From assembly GCF_900167135.1 (NCBI RefSeq), contig NZ_FUWZ01000002.1, positions 434,001 to 498,000 of the forward strand: a DNA stretch of 64,000 bases, given 5' to 3'. The stretch is from Chitinophaga eiseniae (lineage in GTDB: Bacteria; Bacteroidota; Bacteroidia; Chitinophagales; Chitinophagaceae). The translations under genes and the position numbers were made by a program. The notes under the pieces are model-generated. The model ran no database searches, was not told where the DNA came from, and saw only the letters and a list, made by a program, of their open reading frames with translations. Below, one piece after another: positions 25,754-34,134 of the stretch; the stretch's first letter is position 1, and each line of letters starts with the position of its first letter.

Positions 25754-27082
25754 ATGCAGCTGGACAAAACATCCTATTATGACCTTTCCATCTTCAACCG
25801 CGATGAAGAGTTTTCTTTGTTCCACCGGTTGGACTTTACCACCACTGCAGGCGGAAGAGACTATCTGCGCCAGCTTTTCAGCTCACCACTACAGGACATT
25901 ACCGCTATTGAACAACGGCAGAAAGCCCTCCGGTATATTCTCGAACTGGAAGGCAGCTGGCCCTCCATTATCTCCAATGGCACCATTGTAGTAGTGGAAA
26001 ACTACATGGAGGCCCAGATAGAACCCATTTCCAATACAGAGGGGGTCGCATTGCGGCTGCAGGCTGTCATCAATAAAACGCTGTATGCGCCGGACTTCGG
26101 CTTCATCAAATTTTCCTTTACCCAGCTTGTCAACCTGCTTCGCGGCTTCCGCACCTTTGTGGACGTCTTCAATTCCGATCATGCTCCCAAGACCTTGAAA
26201 ATATTACTGGACAGGGCGCAACACCTGTTACACAAAAAAGATTTCAGCGATATACTGGAAGTGGACGCAGCAGGTAAAATGAATTATGTGGAGATTCTCC
26301 GGTACGATAATTATATCCGGAAAAAACACAGAAAAGTAGTGGAAGAGCTGGTGACCCTTTATCATCAGCTGGACGCCTATTATGCCATGGCCAAGGCCAT
26401 GAAACACTACAAGCTGCAGTTCCCGGTCTTTACCAGTGGTACAAGGCCTGTAATAAAAGCCCGGCAGCTGTATCATATCATTTTACAGGACCCTGTGGCC
26501 TATGACGTGACGCTGGATGAAAACAATCACTTCATGTTCCTCACCGGCGCCAATATGGCGGGGAAGACCACCTTCATCAGGGCGGTGGGCATCGCTGTTT
26601 TCATGGCACATATCGGCATGGGCGTGCCCGCGCAAGAAATGGAACTCAATTTCTTCCACGGCATCGTCAGCAATATCCAGGTGCAGGATAATATCTTCAA
26701 AGGAGAAAGTTATTTCTACAGCGAAGTACAACGCATCAAAAACACGATCCTTCAAATCAACAACGGTAAGAACTGGCTGGTGCTGATCGATGAAATGTTT
26801 AAAGGCACCAATGTGGAAGATGCCAAAAACTGCTCCCTGGCCGTTATCCGCGGATTGCTGCGCAGTTCCAACTGTCTTTTTATCCTCTCCACCCACCTCT
26901 ATGAAGTAGTGGAAGAACTACGGGACGAGTCCAAAATATTGTTTAAATACTTTGAGTCGGAAGTGATCGACGACGATCTTCACTTTACTTACCTGTTGAA
27001 AGATGGTATTGCCAAAGAGAAAATCGGTTACCTGATCCTCCGGCGGGAAAAAGTACTGGACCTGCTGGCCCAGATCCACTGA
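25754..27082 (+). CDS. MutS-family ATPase lacking the mismatch-recognition domain
   Basis: This 442-residue protein carries the C-terminal MutS core only: a helical lever/clamp region (about 1-250) and the ABC-type ATPase with Walker A TGANMAGKTT (about 262-271), the Gln-loop region, and Walker B VLIDEMFKGTN (about 343-353). The N-terminal mismatch-binding and connector domains of true MutS (around 860 residues) are absent, and there is no Smr nuclease tail as in MutS2. It should bind DNA as a dimer, but its role is unknown; such short paralogues are common in Bacteroidota. Confidence 0.85.
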   Translation: MQLDKTSYYDLSIFNRDEEFSLFHRLDFTTTAGGRDYLRQLFSSPLQDITAIEQRQKALRYILELEGSWPSIISNGTIVVVENYMEAQIEPISNTEGVALRLQAVINKTLYAPDFGFIKFSFTQLVNLLRGFRTFVDVFNSDHAPKTLKILLDRAQHLLHKKDFSDILEVDAAGKMNYVEILRYDNYIRKKHRKVVEELVTLYHQLDAYYAMAKAMKHYKLQFPVFTSGTRPVIKARQLYHIILQDPVAYDVTLDENNHFMFLTGANMAGKTTFIRAVGIAVFMAHIGMGVPAQEMELNFFHGIVSNIQVQDNIFKGESYFYSEVQRIKNTILQINNGKNWLVLIDEMFKGTNVEDAKNCSLAVIRGLLRSSNCLFILSTHLYEVVEELRDESKILFKYFESEVIDDDLHFTYLLKDGIAKEKIGYLILRREKVLDLLAQIH

Positions 27083-27134
27083 TCAGGGGATGAAGCCGGC
27101 GAATAGCGGCGAACGGGCGATGACAGCGAATTAA

Positions 27135-27164
27135 ACCGGCTTGGGAAAGCCGGTAATTTGTTAT
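27135..27164 (+). terminator. weak hairpin terminator
   Basis: ACCGGCTT (27135-27142) pairs with AAGCCGGT (27147-27154) and is followed by AATTTGTT. It lies between the MutS-like gene and yifB. Confidence 0.45.
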
Positions 27165-27190
27165 ATTAGTAGCTGTTAACCCACATCCAT

Positions 27191-28720
27191 ATGATTGTTA
27201 AAACCTTCGGCAGCGCCATTCGCGGCGTAGATGCCATTACCATCACCATAGAAGTGAATGTATCACAGCAGGGGAACCGTTTTTACATGGTCGGGCTGCC
27301 GGACAGCGCTGTCAAGGAGAGTGAGCGGCGGATTGAGTCGGCCATCAGTCATCTTGGTTTCCGGATGCCGCGTACCCGGACGGTCGTTAATATGGCGCCT
27401 GCGGCCATCCGTAAGGCCGGTGCGGCTTACGACCTGCCTATTGCCATCGGGATACTGGGTGCTTCGGGGAAGATACCCGCCGATGCTTTTGGACGTTACC
27501 TGCTGATGGGGGAGTTATCGCTGGACGGCAGTGTGCTGCCGGTGCGCGGCGCTTTGTCCATGGCTATACAGGCGCAGCAGGAAGGCTTCAAGGGGCTTGT
27601 GCTGCCGGCGGTCAACGCCCTGGAGGCGGCCATGGTGAGGCCCCTGGAAGTGTATGGCGTATCTCACCTGTCGGAAGTGATGCAATTTTTCAGTCAGCCA
27701 GGGAGCCTGAAACCGGTGCCTGCAGTGCCACCTGAGCGGTCGTGCGTCACTTTTGATCTTGACTTCAGCGACGTAAAGGGGCAGCATAACATTAAGCGGG
27801 CCCTGGAGATAGCCGCTGCCGGCGGGCATAATGCTATTCTTATCGGGCCGCCCGGGGCAGGCAAAACGATGCTGGCCCAGCGCCTGCCGACCATCCTGCC
27901 GCCGCTGACGCTGCAGGAAGCGCTGGAGACGACGAAGATCCATTCCGTGGCGGGCAAGCTGCCGCAGCATGCGTCGCTGGTGGCGAAGCGGCCTTTCCGT
28001 TCGCCTCATCATACCATCAGTGACACCGCGCTGGTAGGCGGGGGCAGCCAGCCGCAGCCGGGGGAGATTTCGCTGGCGCATCATGGCGTTTTATTCCTTG
28101 ATGAGCTGCCGGAGTTCAAGCGGCAGGTGCTGGAAGTGATGCGGCAGCCGCTGGAAGAGCGGCGGGTAACGATTTCGCGGGCCCGCTCCGCCATTGATTT
28201 CCCGGCTGGCTTTATGTTGCTGGCCTCGATGAATCCCTGCCCCTGTGGTTATTTCAACCATCCTGAGAAAGCCTGTAGCTGTTCACCCGGCATGGTGCAA
28301 AAATATCTCAACAGGGTATCGGGGCCTTTGCTGGACCGTATTGACCTGCATGTAGAAGTGACGCCGGTAGCTTTCAGTGACCTGACCGGCCACCGGGAAG
28401 AAGAAAAAAGCGCGTTTATACGTGACCGTGTGATCGCCGCGAGAGAAGTGCAGGCTGCGCGATATGCCGGGATAGCGGGTATTTATTGCAATGCGCAGGT
28501 AAACAGTCAGCAGCTGAGGGAATATTGCACCCTTCCGGATAATTGTCACCAGTTACTGAAAAATGCTATTCAGCAACTGAAGTTGTCAGCCCGGGCGTAT
28601 GACCGGATACTGAAGGTAAGCCGCACCATTGCCGATCTGGCGGGGAGTGACAGTATAGGGACCGCACACATGGCAGAGGCGATACAATACAGAAGCCTTG
28701 ACCGGGAAGGCTGGAGGTGA
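27191..28720 (+). CDS. YifB/ComM family Mg-chelatase-like AAA ATPase
   Basis: This 509-residue protein has an N-terminal Lon-protease-like fold (about 1-170; NRFYMVGLPDSAVKESERR), an AAA+ domain with Walker A GPPGAGKT (about 219-226) and Walker B VLFLDELPEF, and a C-terminal helical domain with a Cys cluster (NPCPCGYF, then ACSC). Relatives (ComM) act as hexameric helicases that promote branch migration in natural transformation. Length and motif order are normal. Its stop is one base from the stop of the convergent EF-G paralogue, so no terminator fits between them. Confidence 0.92.
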   Translation: MIVKTFGSAIRGVDAITITIEVNVSQQGNRFYMVGLPDSAVKESERRIESAISHLGFRMPRTRTVVNMAPAAIRKAGAAYDLPIAIGILGASGKIPADAFGRYLLMGELSLDGSVLPVRGALSMAIQAQQEGFKGLVLPAVNALEAAMVRPLEVYGVSHLSEVMQFFSQPGSLKPVPAVPPERSCVTFDLDFSDVKGQHNIKRALEIAAAGGHNAILIGPPGAGKTMLAQRLPTILPPLTLQEALETTKIHSVAGKLPQHASLVAKRPFRSPHHTISDTALVGGGSQPQPGEISLAHHGVLFLDELPEFKRQVLEVMRQPLEERRVTISRARSAIDFPAGFMLLASMNPCPCGYFNHPEKACSCSPGMVQKYLNRVSGPLLDRIDLHVEVTPVAFSDLTGHREEEKSAFIRDRVIAAREVQAARYAGIAGIYCNAQVNSQQLREYCTLPDNCHQLLKNAIQQLKLSARAYDRILKVSRTIADLAGSDSIGTAHMAEAIQYRSLDREGWR

Positions 28721-28721
28721 G

Positions 28722-30848
28722 CTACACCACTTCTTCTTTCTGGTATTCATCACTGAGTTTCTTTTGTATTTCCGGGGGAACCGGCGCGTATTCAGCGAAC
28801 TCGGAATGGATCTTCGCCTTACCCTGCGTAACGTTGCGCAACGCGGCGAACAGCTTATCCAGTTCCGCCTGGGGTGTGCGGGCTTTGATCACCTGGTACC
28901 CATTCAGTGTATCCATGCCGGTTATAACGCTGCGGCGGCTTTGTAATTCGCTCATAATGTCTCCCATCATGGTATCGGGGGCGGTGGCCTCCACATCGAA
29001 CACCGGCTCCAGCAGTTGCGGGGCCGCCTGGTGGAAAGCGTCGCGGAAGGCCATCATACCGGCTATTTTAAAAGAGATATCGTTGCTGTCTACCGGGTGC
29101 ATTTTACCATCGTATACGCTTACCCGTATGTCGCGGACATAGGAACCGGTGAGTGGGCCTTCCTGCATTTTTTCCATGACTCCTTTCAGGATGGAAGGCA
29201 GGAAGCGGCTGTCGATAGCGCCGCCCACGATGCAGTTATTGAACACCAGTTTACCGCCCCATTGCAGCGGTACTTCTTCCGTTTCCCGCACGGGGTATTC
29301 TTTCAGGGGGGGCATTCCTTCAAACCAGGGTTCTATTTTCATATATACTTCCCCGAACTGGCCGGCGCCGCCGGACTGTTTTTTATGGCGGTAGGAGGCC
29401 AGAGCGGGTTTGCGGATGGTTTCGCGGTAGGGTATTTTAGCCGGCAGGTAGGCTACCTGCATTTTATAGATGTTTTCCAGGCGCCATTTGGTGACCAGCA
29501 GGTGCAGGTCGCCCTGGCCGTGGAGGATCACCTGTTTCAGTTCCCGGTTGAACTCCACCAGCAGGGTGGGATCTTCCATGTGTAATTCCGCCAGTACTTC
29601 ACTGAGTTTTTCGTCGTCGGCCTTGTTTTTAGCTTCGATGGCCACGCGGACTTTAGGGGTGGGGAACTGTATGGGATCTATCTGGATGGCTTTGTTTTTA
29701 TCGGAGAGGGTCTGGTTGGTGAAGGTATTTTTCAGTTTGAGGGTACAACCAATGTCACCGGCTTTGAGGGATTCAATGTTATTGCGGTTTTTGCCGTCGG
29801 CGATGAATATCTGGCTGATGCGTTCGGAGCTGTTGGTTTCCTCGTTGAACAGCTCCATGCCTGGTTTTATTTCGCCGGACATCACCTTAAAGAAAGAGAG
29901 ACGTCCGACATGTGGCTCCTGCAGTGTTTTAAAGATGAAGAGGCAGGGAGGGCCGGCCGGGTCGCAGGGAACTTCCCTGCCATCGTTAGCCATTTCTGCG
30001 GGCATTTCGGCGGCGGCGGGGGCTACATTGTCGATAAAGCCCATGAGGCGGCCGCTGCCCATATCATTTTTGGCCGACAGGCAGAAAACGGGGAAGACCT
30101 GATGTTTGAGCATCCCGATTTTGATGCCCTGGCGAAGTTCATCCTCATCGAGGCTGCCTTTTTCGAAGTATTGCTCCATGAGGGTGTCGTCATTTTCCGC
30201 TGCTTTTTCCACCAGTGCGTTGTGGAGCGCTTCCGCTCTTTCCTTTTCGCTGTCGGGGATGGGGAGTTTTTCCGGTTTACCGCCTTTTTCCGGGAAGCGG
30301 TAGAGGGTCATTTTCAGCAGGTCGATGATCGCGTTGAAGCCGGGTCCCTGGTTGACCGGGTACTGCATGACAGTAACAGCGTTGCCCAGGATGCGGGTGG
30401 CGTCTTCCACGGTTTTGTTGAAGTTGGCCTGTTCCGTGTCCAGCTGGTTGACCGCCAGGATGGTGGGTTTCCGGTATTTATCCACATAATCCCAGATGAG
30501 TTCAGTGCCTACTTCGACGCCATACTGGGCATTGAGGAGGAGTACTGCGGTGTCGCATACACGGATAGAGGCGATGACTTCGCCGATAAAGTCTTCCAGG
30601 CCAGGGGTGTCTATGATATTGATTTTGTAGTCTTTCCATTCGGAGTGCATGGTGGTGGCATAGACAGAGTTACCGCGTTCGTGTTCAATTTCATGGTAAT
30701 CAGAGATCGTATTGTTCTCTTCTACTGTTCCGCGCTTGCTGATGATACCGGCTTCAAACAGCATTGTTTCGGAGAGGGTGGTTTTGCCGCTTTTGGGAGC
30801 GCCCAACAGTACGATGTTTTTGATATGTTTTTCATCATACGTCTTCAT
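28722..30848 (-). CDS. EF-G-like translational GTPase paralogue
   Basis: This 708-residue protein has all domains of elongation factor G but diverges at key GTPase positions. The start at 30848 (MKTYDEKHIKNIVLLG) is preferred to one 42 bases upstream. G1 is GAPKSGKTT (16-24). Switch I reads HERGNSV, where EF-G has RGITI. G3 is DTPGLEDF: the catalytic His of DTPGH is Leu (L84). G4 is NQLD (134-137) instead of NKxD. Domains II-V follow, with FGEVYMKIEPW near the domain IV start. It is a secondary EF-G of unknown role, possibly recycling, ribosome rescue or ribosome protection, and unlikely to be the main fusA product. Confidence 0.9.
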   Translation of the reverse strand: MKTYDEKHIKNIVLLGAPKSGKTTLSETMLFEAGIISKRGTVEENNTISDYHEIEHERGNSVYATTMHSEWKDYKINIIDTPGLEDFIGEVIASIRVCDTAVLLLNAQYGVEVGTELIWDYVDKYRKPTILAVNQLDTEQANFNKTVEDATRILGNAVTVMQYPVNQGPGFNAIIDLLKMTLYRFPEKGGKPEKLPIPDSEKERAEALHNALVEKAAENDDTLMEQYFEKGSLDEDELRQGIKIGMLKHQVFPVFCLSAKNDMGSGRLMGFIDNVAPAAAEMPAEMANDGREVPCDPAGPPCLFIFKTLQEPHVGRLSFFKVMSGEIKPGMELFNEETNSSERISQIFIADGKNRNNIESLKAGDIGCTLKLKNTFTNQTLSDKNKAIQIDPIQFPTPKVRVAIEAKNKADDEKLSEVLAELHMEDPTLLVEFNRELKQVILHGQGDLHLLVTKWRLENIYKMQVAYLPAKIPYRETIRKPALASYRHKKQSGGAGQFGEVYMKIEPWFEGMPPLKEYPVRETEEVPLQWGGKLVFNNCIVGGAIDSRFLPSILKGVMEKMQEGPLTGSYVRDIRVSVYDGKMHPVDSNDISFKIAGMMAFRDAFHQAAPQLLEPVFDVEATAPDTMMGDIMSELQSRRSVITGMDTLNGYQVIKARTPQAELDKLFAALRNVTQGKAKIHSEFAEYAPVPPEIQKKLSDEYQKEEVV

Positions 30849-30972
30849 ATGTGGAGATTTAATCAGGTAATCGATTATCACCGTTGCCAAACAAAGAGCT
30901 ATTACTATTAAGTTACTGATTTTTGGTCAAAAAATGACCTTTTGATTACCCTTAATATGTTGCAACATGCAG

Positions 30973-30980
30973 TAACTTTG
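30973..30980 (+). promoter_or_regulatory. candidate -7 box of the ABC exporter gene
   Basis: TAACTTTG matches the consensus and ends 21 bases before the ATG at 31002. It lies inside the longer reading frame that begins at 30942, so it favours the later start. Confidence 0.5.
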
Positions 30981-31001
30981 TGCACCTGTAAAGAACATAT
31001 T

Positions 31002-32780
31002 ATGAAACTATTGCTACATTATCTGAAGAAATATAAATGGCTGGTAGTATTAGCTATGGCGCTGGCAAGTATTAACCAGCTTTTTTCGTTATTAGACCCG
31101 ATGATATTCGGGTGGATCATTGACCGGTTTGCCTCTCATCCGCACACCACCGTAAAGGGAGGAAGTATTTTGCGGCCGGAGGGGCAGTATTTGTCCGGTG
31201 TGCTGTGGCTGATCGCCGCGGCTGTCGGCGTGGCCATGGTATCGCGGATTGCGAAAGCGTTCCAGGATTATTTTGTGAACGTGATCGTGCAGAAATTCGG
31301 CGCCCAGGTATATACCGACGGGCTGAAACACTCGCTGCGGCTGCCTTATCAGCAGTTTGAAGACCAGCGCAGCGGCGAAACGCTGGCTATCCTGCAAAAA
31401 GTACGGACAGACTGTGAGAAGTTCATTACATCGTTTGTGAACGTGCTGTTTGTATCGATGATCGGTGTGGTGTTTGTGATGGTTTACGCCACCATGGTGC
31501 ACTGGACCTTACCGTTCGTATATCTTATCGGCTGTGTGTTGCTCGCCATTTTGATGAGTGTGCTGAGCCGTAAGATCAAGGTGATCCAAAAAACGATCGT
31601 CAAGGAGACCACTGCTTTGGCCGGTTCCACCACAGAATCGTTGCGTAACATAGAGCTGGTGAAGAGCCTGGGGCTTACCCACCAGGAGATCCGCCGGCTG
31701 AACAGCACGACCATCAAGATCCTGATGCTGGAGCTGAAGAAGGTACGCAGCATCCGCAGTATCAGCTTTGTGCAGGGGACTTTTGTGAACCTGATGCGGC
31801 AAAGCATCCTGTTTTTACTGTTGTTTTACATCTATCGTGATTATGTGTCTATCGGGCAGCTGATGACACTTCAGTTGTATTCCTTCTTTATTTTCGGGCC
31901 GTTGCAGGAGCTGGGGAACATTATCCTTAACTACAGGGAGGCGCAGGTATCGCTGCTGAACTTCCAGAGCATCCTGAATACGCCTGTGGAAGAGACGCCG
32001 GCGCACCCGGTAAAGATCAATCATATTGACGATCTTACTTTCCGGCAGGTGGGCTTCAAACATCTCACGGCCGCCACCAAGGCGCTGGACCAGGTGAGCT
32101 TTTCCGCGCAGCTGGGGGAGACTATTGCTTTCGTGGGACCTTCCGGCTCCGGCAAAACCACGCTGGTAAAGCTGTTGGTAGGGTTGTACAAGCCGAATGA
32201 AGGGCATATCCTGTACAATGGCGTAGATGCCAATGAAGCGGACATGGACGATCTGCGGCACCAGGTAGGCTTTGTAACGCAGGACACGCAGTTGTTTGCC
32301 GGTACTATCCGGGAGAACCTGTTGTTCGTGAACCCCGGCGCGTCGGACGCAGAGATTATGGACGCTTTGAGCAAGGCAGCCTGTTATTCGCTGCTGGCGC
32401 GGGCGGACAAAGGCCTGGAGACTGTAATCGGCGAAGGCGGCATTAAGATCTCCGGAGGGGAAAAACAGCGGTTATCTATTGCCCGGGCGTTATTACGTAA
32501 GCCTCGTTTACTGGTGTTTGATGAGGCCACTTCCGCGCTGGACTCCATTACAGAAGAGGAGATTACCAAAACAGTCCGCCAGGTGACCGCCAGCAAGCAG
32601 CATATCACCGTGATGATCGCCCACCGGTTGAGCACGATCATGCATGCAGACCGTATTTACGTGCTGGAAAAAGGCCATATCGTAGAAACGGGCAGGCACG
32701 AAGAACTGTTGGAAGAGAAGGGATTATACTACGCCATGTGGCGCCAGCAGATAGGCGAGCGCAAGCTGGAGACCGTCTAG
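31002..32780 (+). CDS. ABC exporter, fused membrane and ATPase domains
   Basis: This 592-residue half-transporter works as a dimer to export an unknown substrate. It starts at ATG 31002 (MKLLLHYLKKYKWLVVLAMA). Six membrane segments span about 15-310. The ATPase domain has Walker A GPSGSGKTTL (about 379-388), the Q-loop GFVTQDTQLF, signature ISGGEKQRLSIARALL, Walker B LLVFDEATSALD and the H-loop IAHRLST. It is MsbA-like in layout; substrate (lipid, peptide or drug) cannot be judged. A DUF983 gene follows after 44 bases. Confidence 0.93.
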   Translation: MKLLLHYLKKYKWLVVLAMALASINQLFSLLDPMIFGWIIDRFASHPHTTVKGGSILRPEGQYLSGVLWLIAAAVGVAMVSRIAKAFQDYFVNVIVQKFGAQVYTDGLKHSLRLPYQQFEDQRSGETLAILQKVRTDCEKFITSFVNVLFVSMIGVVFVMVYATMVHWTLPFVYLIGCVLLAILMSVLSRKIKVIQKTIVKETTALAGSTTESLRNIELVKSLGLTHQEIRRLNSTTIKILMLELKKVRSIRSISFVQGTFVNLMRQSILFLLLFYIYRDYVSIGQLMTLQLYSFFIFGPLQELGNIILNYREAQVSLLNFQSILNTPVEETPAHPVKINHIDDLTFRQVGFKHLTAATKALDQVSFSAQLGETIAFVGPSGSGKTTLVKLLVGLYKPNEGHILYNGVDANEADMDDLRHQVGFVTQDTQLFAGTIRENLLFVNPGASDAEIMDALSKAACYSLLARADKGLETVIGEGGIKISGGEKQRLSIARALLRKPRLLVFDEATSALDSITEEEITKTVRQVTASKQHITVMIAHRLSTIMHADRIYVLEKGHIVETGRHEELLEEKGLYYAMWRQQIGERKLETV

Positions 32781-32794
32781 TGAATTAAAAAACT

Positions 32795-32802
32795 TATTTT
32801 TG
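32795..32802 (+). promoter_or_regulatory. candidate -7 box of the DUF983 gene
   Basis: TATTTTTG ends 22 bases before the DUF983 ATG and lies after the ABC exporter stop. No clear -33 box is present. Confidence 0.45.
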
Positions 32803-32824
32803 CACCGAATCAGTGTAAAAAAAT

Positions 32825-33259
32825 ATGGAACACAAACGCCCGAACTATTTCGTCAGCCTGTTAACGATGAAATGTCCCAAATGCCGGAGAGGAGATATGT
32901 ACAAAGACAAGAATCCGTTTCATCTTAGTTTCTCCAAAATTTTCAATATGCACGACAACTGTCCGGTATGTGGCCAGAAGTTTGAGCTGGAGACGGGTTT
33001 CTGGTTTGGGACGGGGTACGTGAGTTATGCGCTTTCCGTGGCGTTTAGTGTGTTCAATCTTATCTGGTATGCCATATTTTTTGGTATTACCTGGAGAGAC
33101 AACAGTATTTTCATCTGGCTGGCCGTCAACGGCGTTTTGCTGGTGTTGATACAGCCCTGGCTGATGCGTATTTCGCGGGTTATCTACCTGTATTTTTTTG
33201 TGTATTATGACGAAAGTACAGCGGGTATAAATGCGCCGGAGCGGCAACATCATCATTAA
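32825..33259 (+). CDS. DUF983 membrane protein with zinc-ribbon-like N-terminus
   Basis: This 144-residue membrane protein is of the DUF983 family. The N-terminal part has two CxxC pairs (MKCPKC and CPVC) that could bind zinc, then the family motif FELETGFWFGTGYVSYAL, followed by two membrane segments (SVAFSVFNLIWYAIFFGI and FIWLAVNGVLLVLIQPWLM). Function is unknown; homologues in other phyla sit near haem or respiratory genes, but not here. It may be read through from the ABC exporter gene and has its own terminator. Confidence 0.88.
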   Translation: MEHKRPNYFVSLLTMKCPKCRRGDMYKDKNPFHLSFSKIFNMHDNCPVCGQKFELETGFWFGTGYVSYALSVAFSVFNLIWYAIFFGITWRDNSIFIWLAVNGVLLVLIQPWLMRISRVIYLYFFVYYDESTAGINAPERQHHH

Positions 33260-33284
33260 GGAATGATCATCATTGAAAAAATAT

Positions 33285-33313
33285 GGGGCTGTGAAAACAG
33301 CCCCTTTCTTTTT
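33285..33313 (+). terminator. intrinsic terminator
   Basis: GGGGCTG (33285-33291) pairs with CAGCCCC (33298-33304) around a TGAAAA loop, followed by TTTCTTTTT. Confidence 0.88.
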
Positions 33314-33700
33314 CAACCAAAATCTGAACCAATGGTGGTCAGAAAATCTTTACCAGCAAAAACCAATAATAAAATAACCAGAGGGAAAACTGCTTAGCCT
33401 CCAGGGCGGGAAGATCGAACTCACATCTTACAAAGCAAGGCGAAGCTACAAAATCCCCCAACACAAAAGCTATAATTTTATATAAATGGTAAATCTTCTG
33501 CGATGAACAGAAAAAAATCGTCGCTGAAAAAGTTCCGTAAACAGAATATTTGTAACTTCAGTATGAACAGGGACGATTTGTTTTTCCTGATCAACCCTGT
33601 TGACGCAGCTGCCCCATTTCCTTAGGAAACTCCTATCAAACCCGCTACCAGTCTTCATCTTATATACTTGTTGTTTATTCACCAATAAATCAGCAATTAT
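33314..33700. other. non-coding stretch before the T6SS genes
   Basis: About 390 AT-rich bases precede tssD. A 40-codon plus-strand frame (33503-33625, MNRKKSSLKK at its start) has no recognisable features. A segment near 33398-33425 resembles the T-arm of a tRNA on the minus strand (AGTTCGATC) but does not fold as a whole tRNA. TATACTTG (33663-33670, one mismatch) could be the -7 box of tssD. Confidence 0.35.
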
Positions 33701-34087
33701 ATGTCTTTTAAAGCGACCTTATTGTTGGAAGGAGCCACCATGAATGTGCTGGAATGTCATTTTACCTTTTCGCAGGAAACGGACGAAACCGGCAAGCCTT
33801 CCCACCGGCCCCGAGGGGGCACTATTCGTATTATTATCGAGTCTGACGGCAGCAGCCGTCTTTTCGACTGGATGATTTCCAATACCGGCACTAAAAGCGG
33901 CACCATTACTTTTTGGCGGCGTGATGTGATGTCCCGTATGAAAGAGCTGCGGTTTTCCGATGCGTATTGTGTCCGGTACGGGGAACATTTTGATGCCGGC
34001 GGGCAAACCCCCATGCAGGTACGGCTAAAGTTATCCGCCCGGGAGCTGGCGTTAAACCAGAGTGTTTATCACAATCCCTGGCCCTGA
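33701..34087 (+). CDS. tssD: type VI secretion tube protein TssD (Hcp), Bacteroidota type
   Basis: This 128-residue protein matches the TssD/Hcp tube protein of the Bacteroidota-type (subtype iii) T6SS. Diagnostic parts are the start MSFKATLLLEGATMNVLEC, the RGGTIRIIIES strand, LFDWMISNT, and MKELRFSDAYCVRYGEHFD with the LKLSARELALNQ strand near the end. It would form hexameric rings stacked below VgrG and can carry or dock effectors. It begins a four- or five-gene run with vgrG, an effector and immunity candidates. No sheath, baseplate or membrane-complex genes are in the window, so this is an auxiliary island. Confidence 0.92.
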   Translation: MSFKATLLLEGATMNVLECHFTFSQETDETGKPSHRPRGGTIRIIIESDGSSRLFDWMISNTGTKSGTITFWRRDVMSRMKELRFSDAYCVRYGEHFDAGGQTPMQVRLKLSARELALNQSVYHNPWP

Positions 34088-34134
34088 TCCTAATTCGTAT
34101 ATACATTACAGTTAACCCGAAAAACCGATTGTTT

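Noticed and set aside
33398..33450. tRNA-like segment on the minus strand (T-arm AGTTCGATC, TTTGTAA like an anticodon loop)
   Set aside because: The anticodon and acceptor stems do not pair and T-arm pairing is imperfect; at most a decayed tRNA fragment, and chance is possible.
33503..33625. 40-codon plus-strand frame before tssD
   Set aside because: The Lys-rich start recalls peptide leaders, but there is no Cys-rich core, promoter or paralogue to support a gene.
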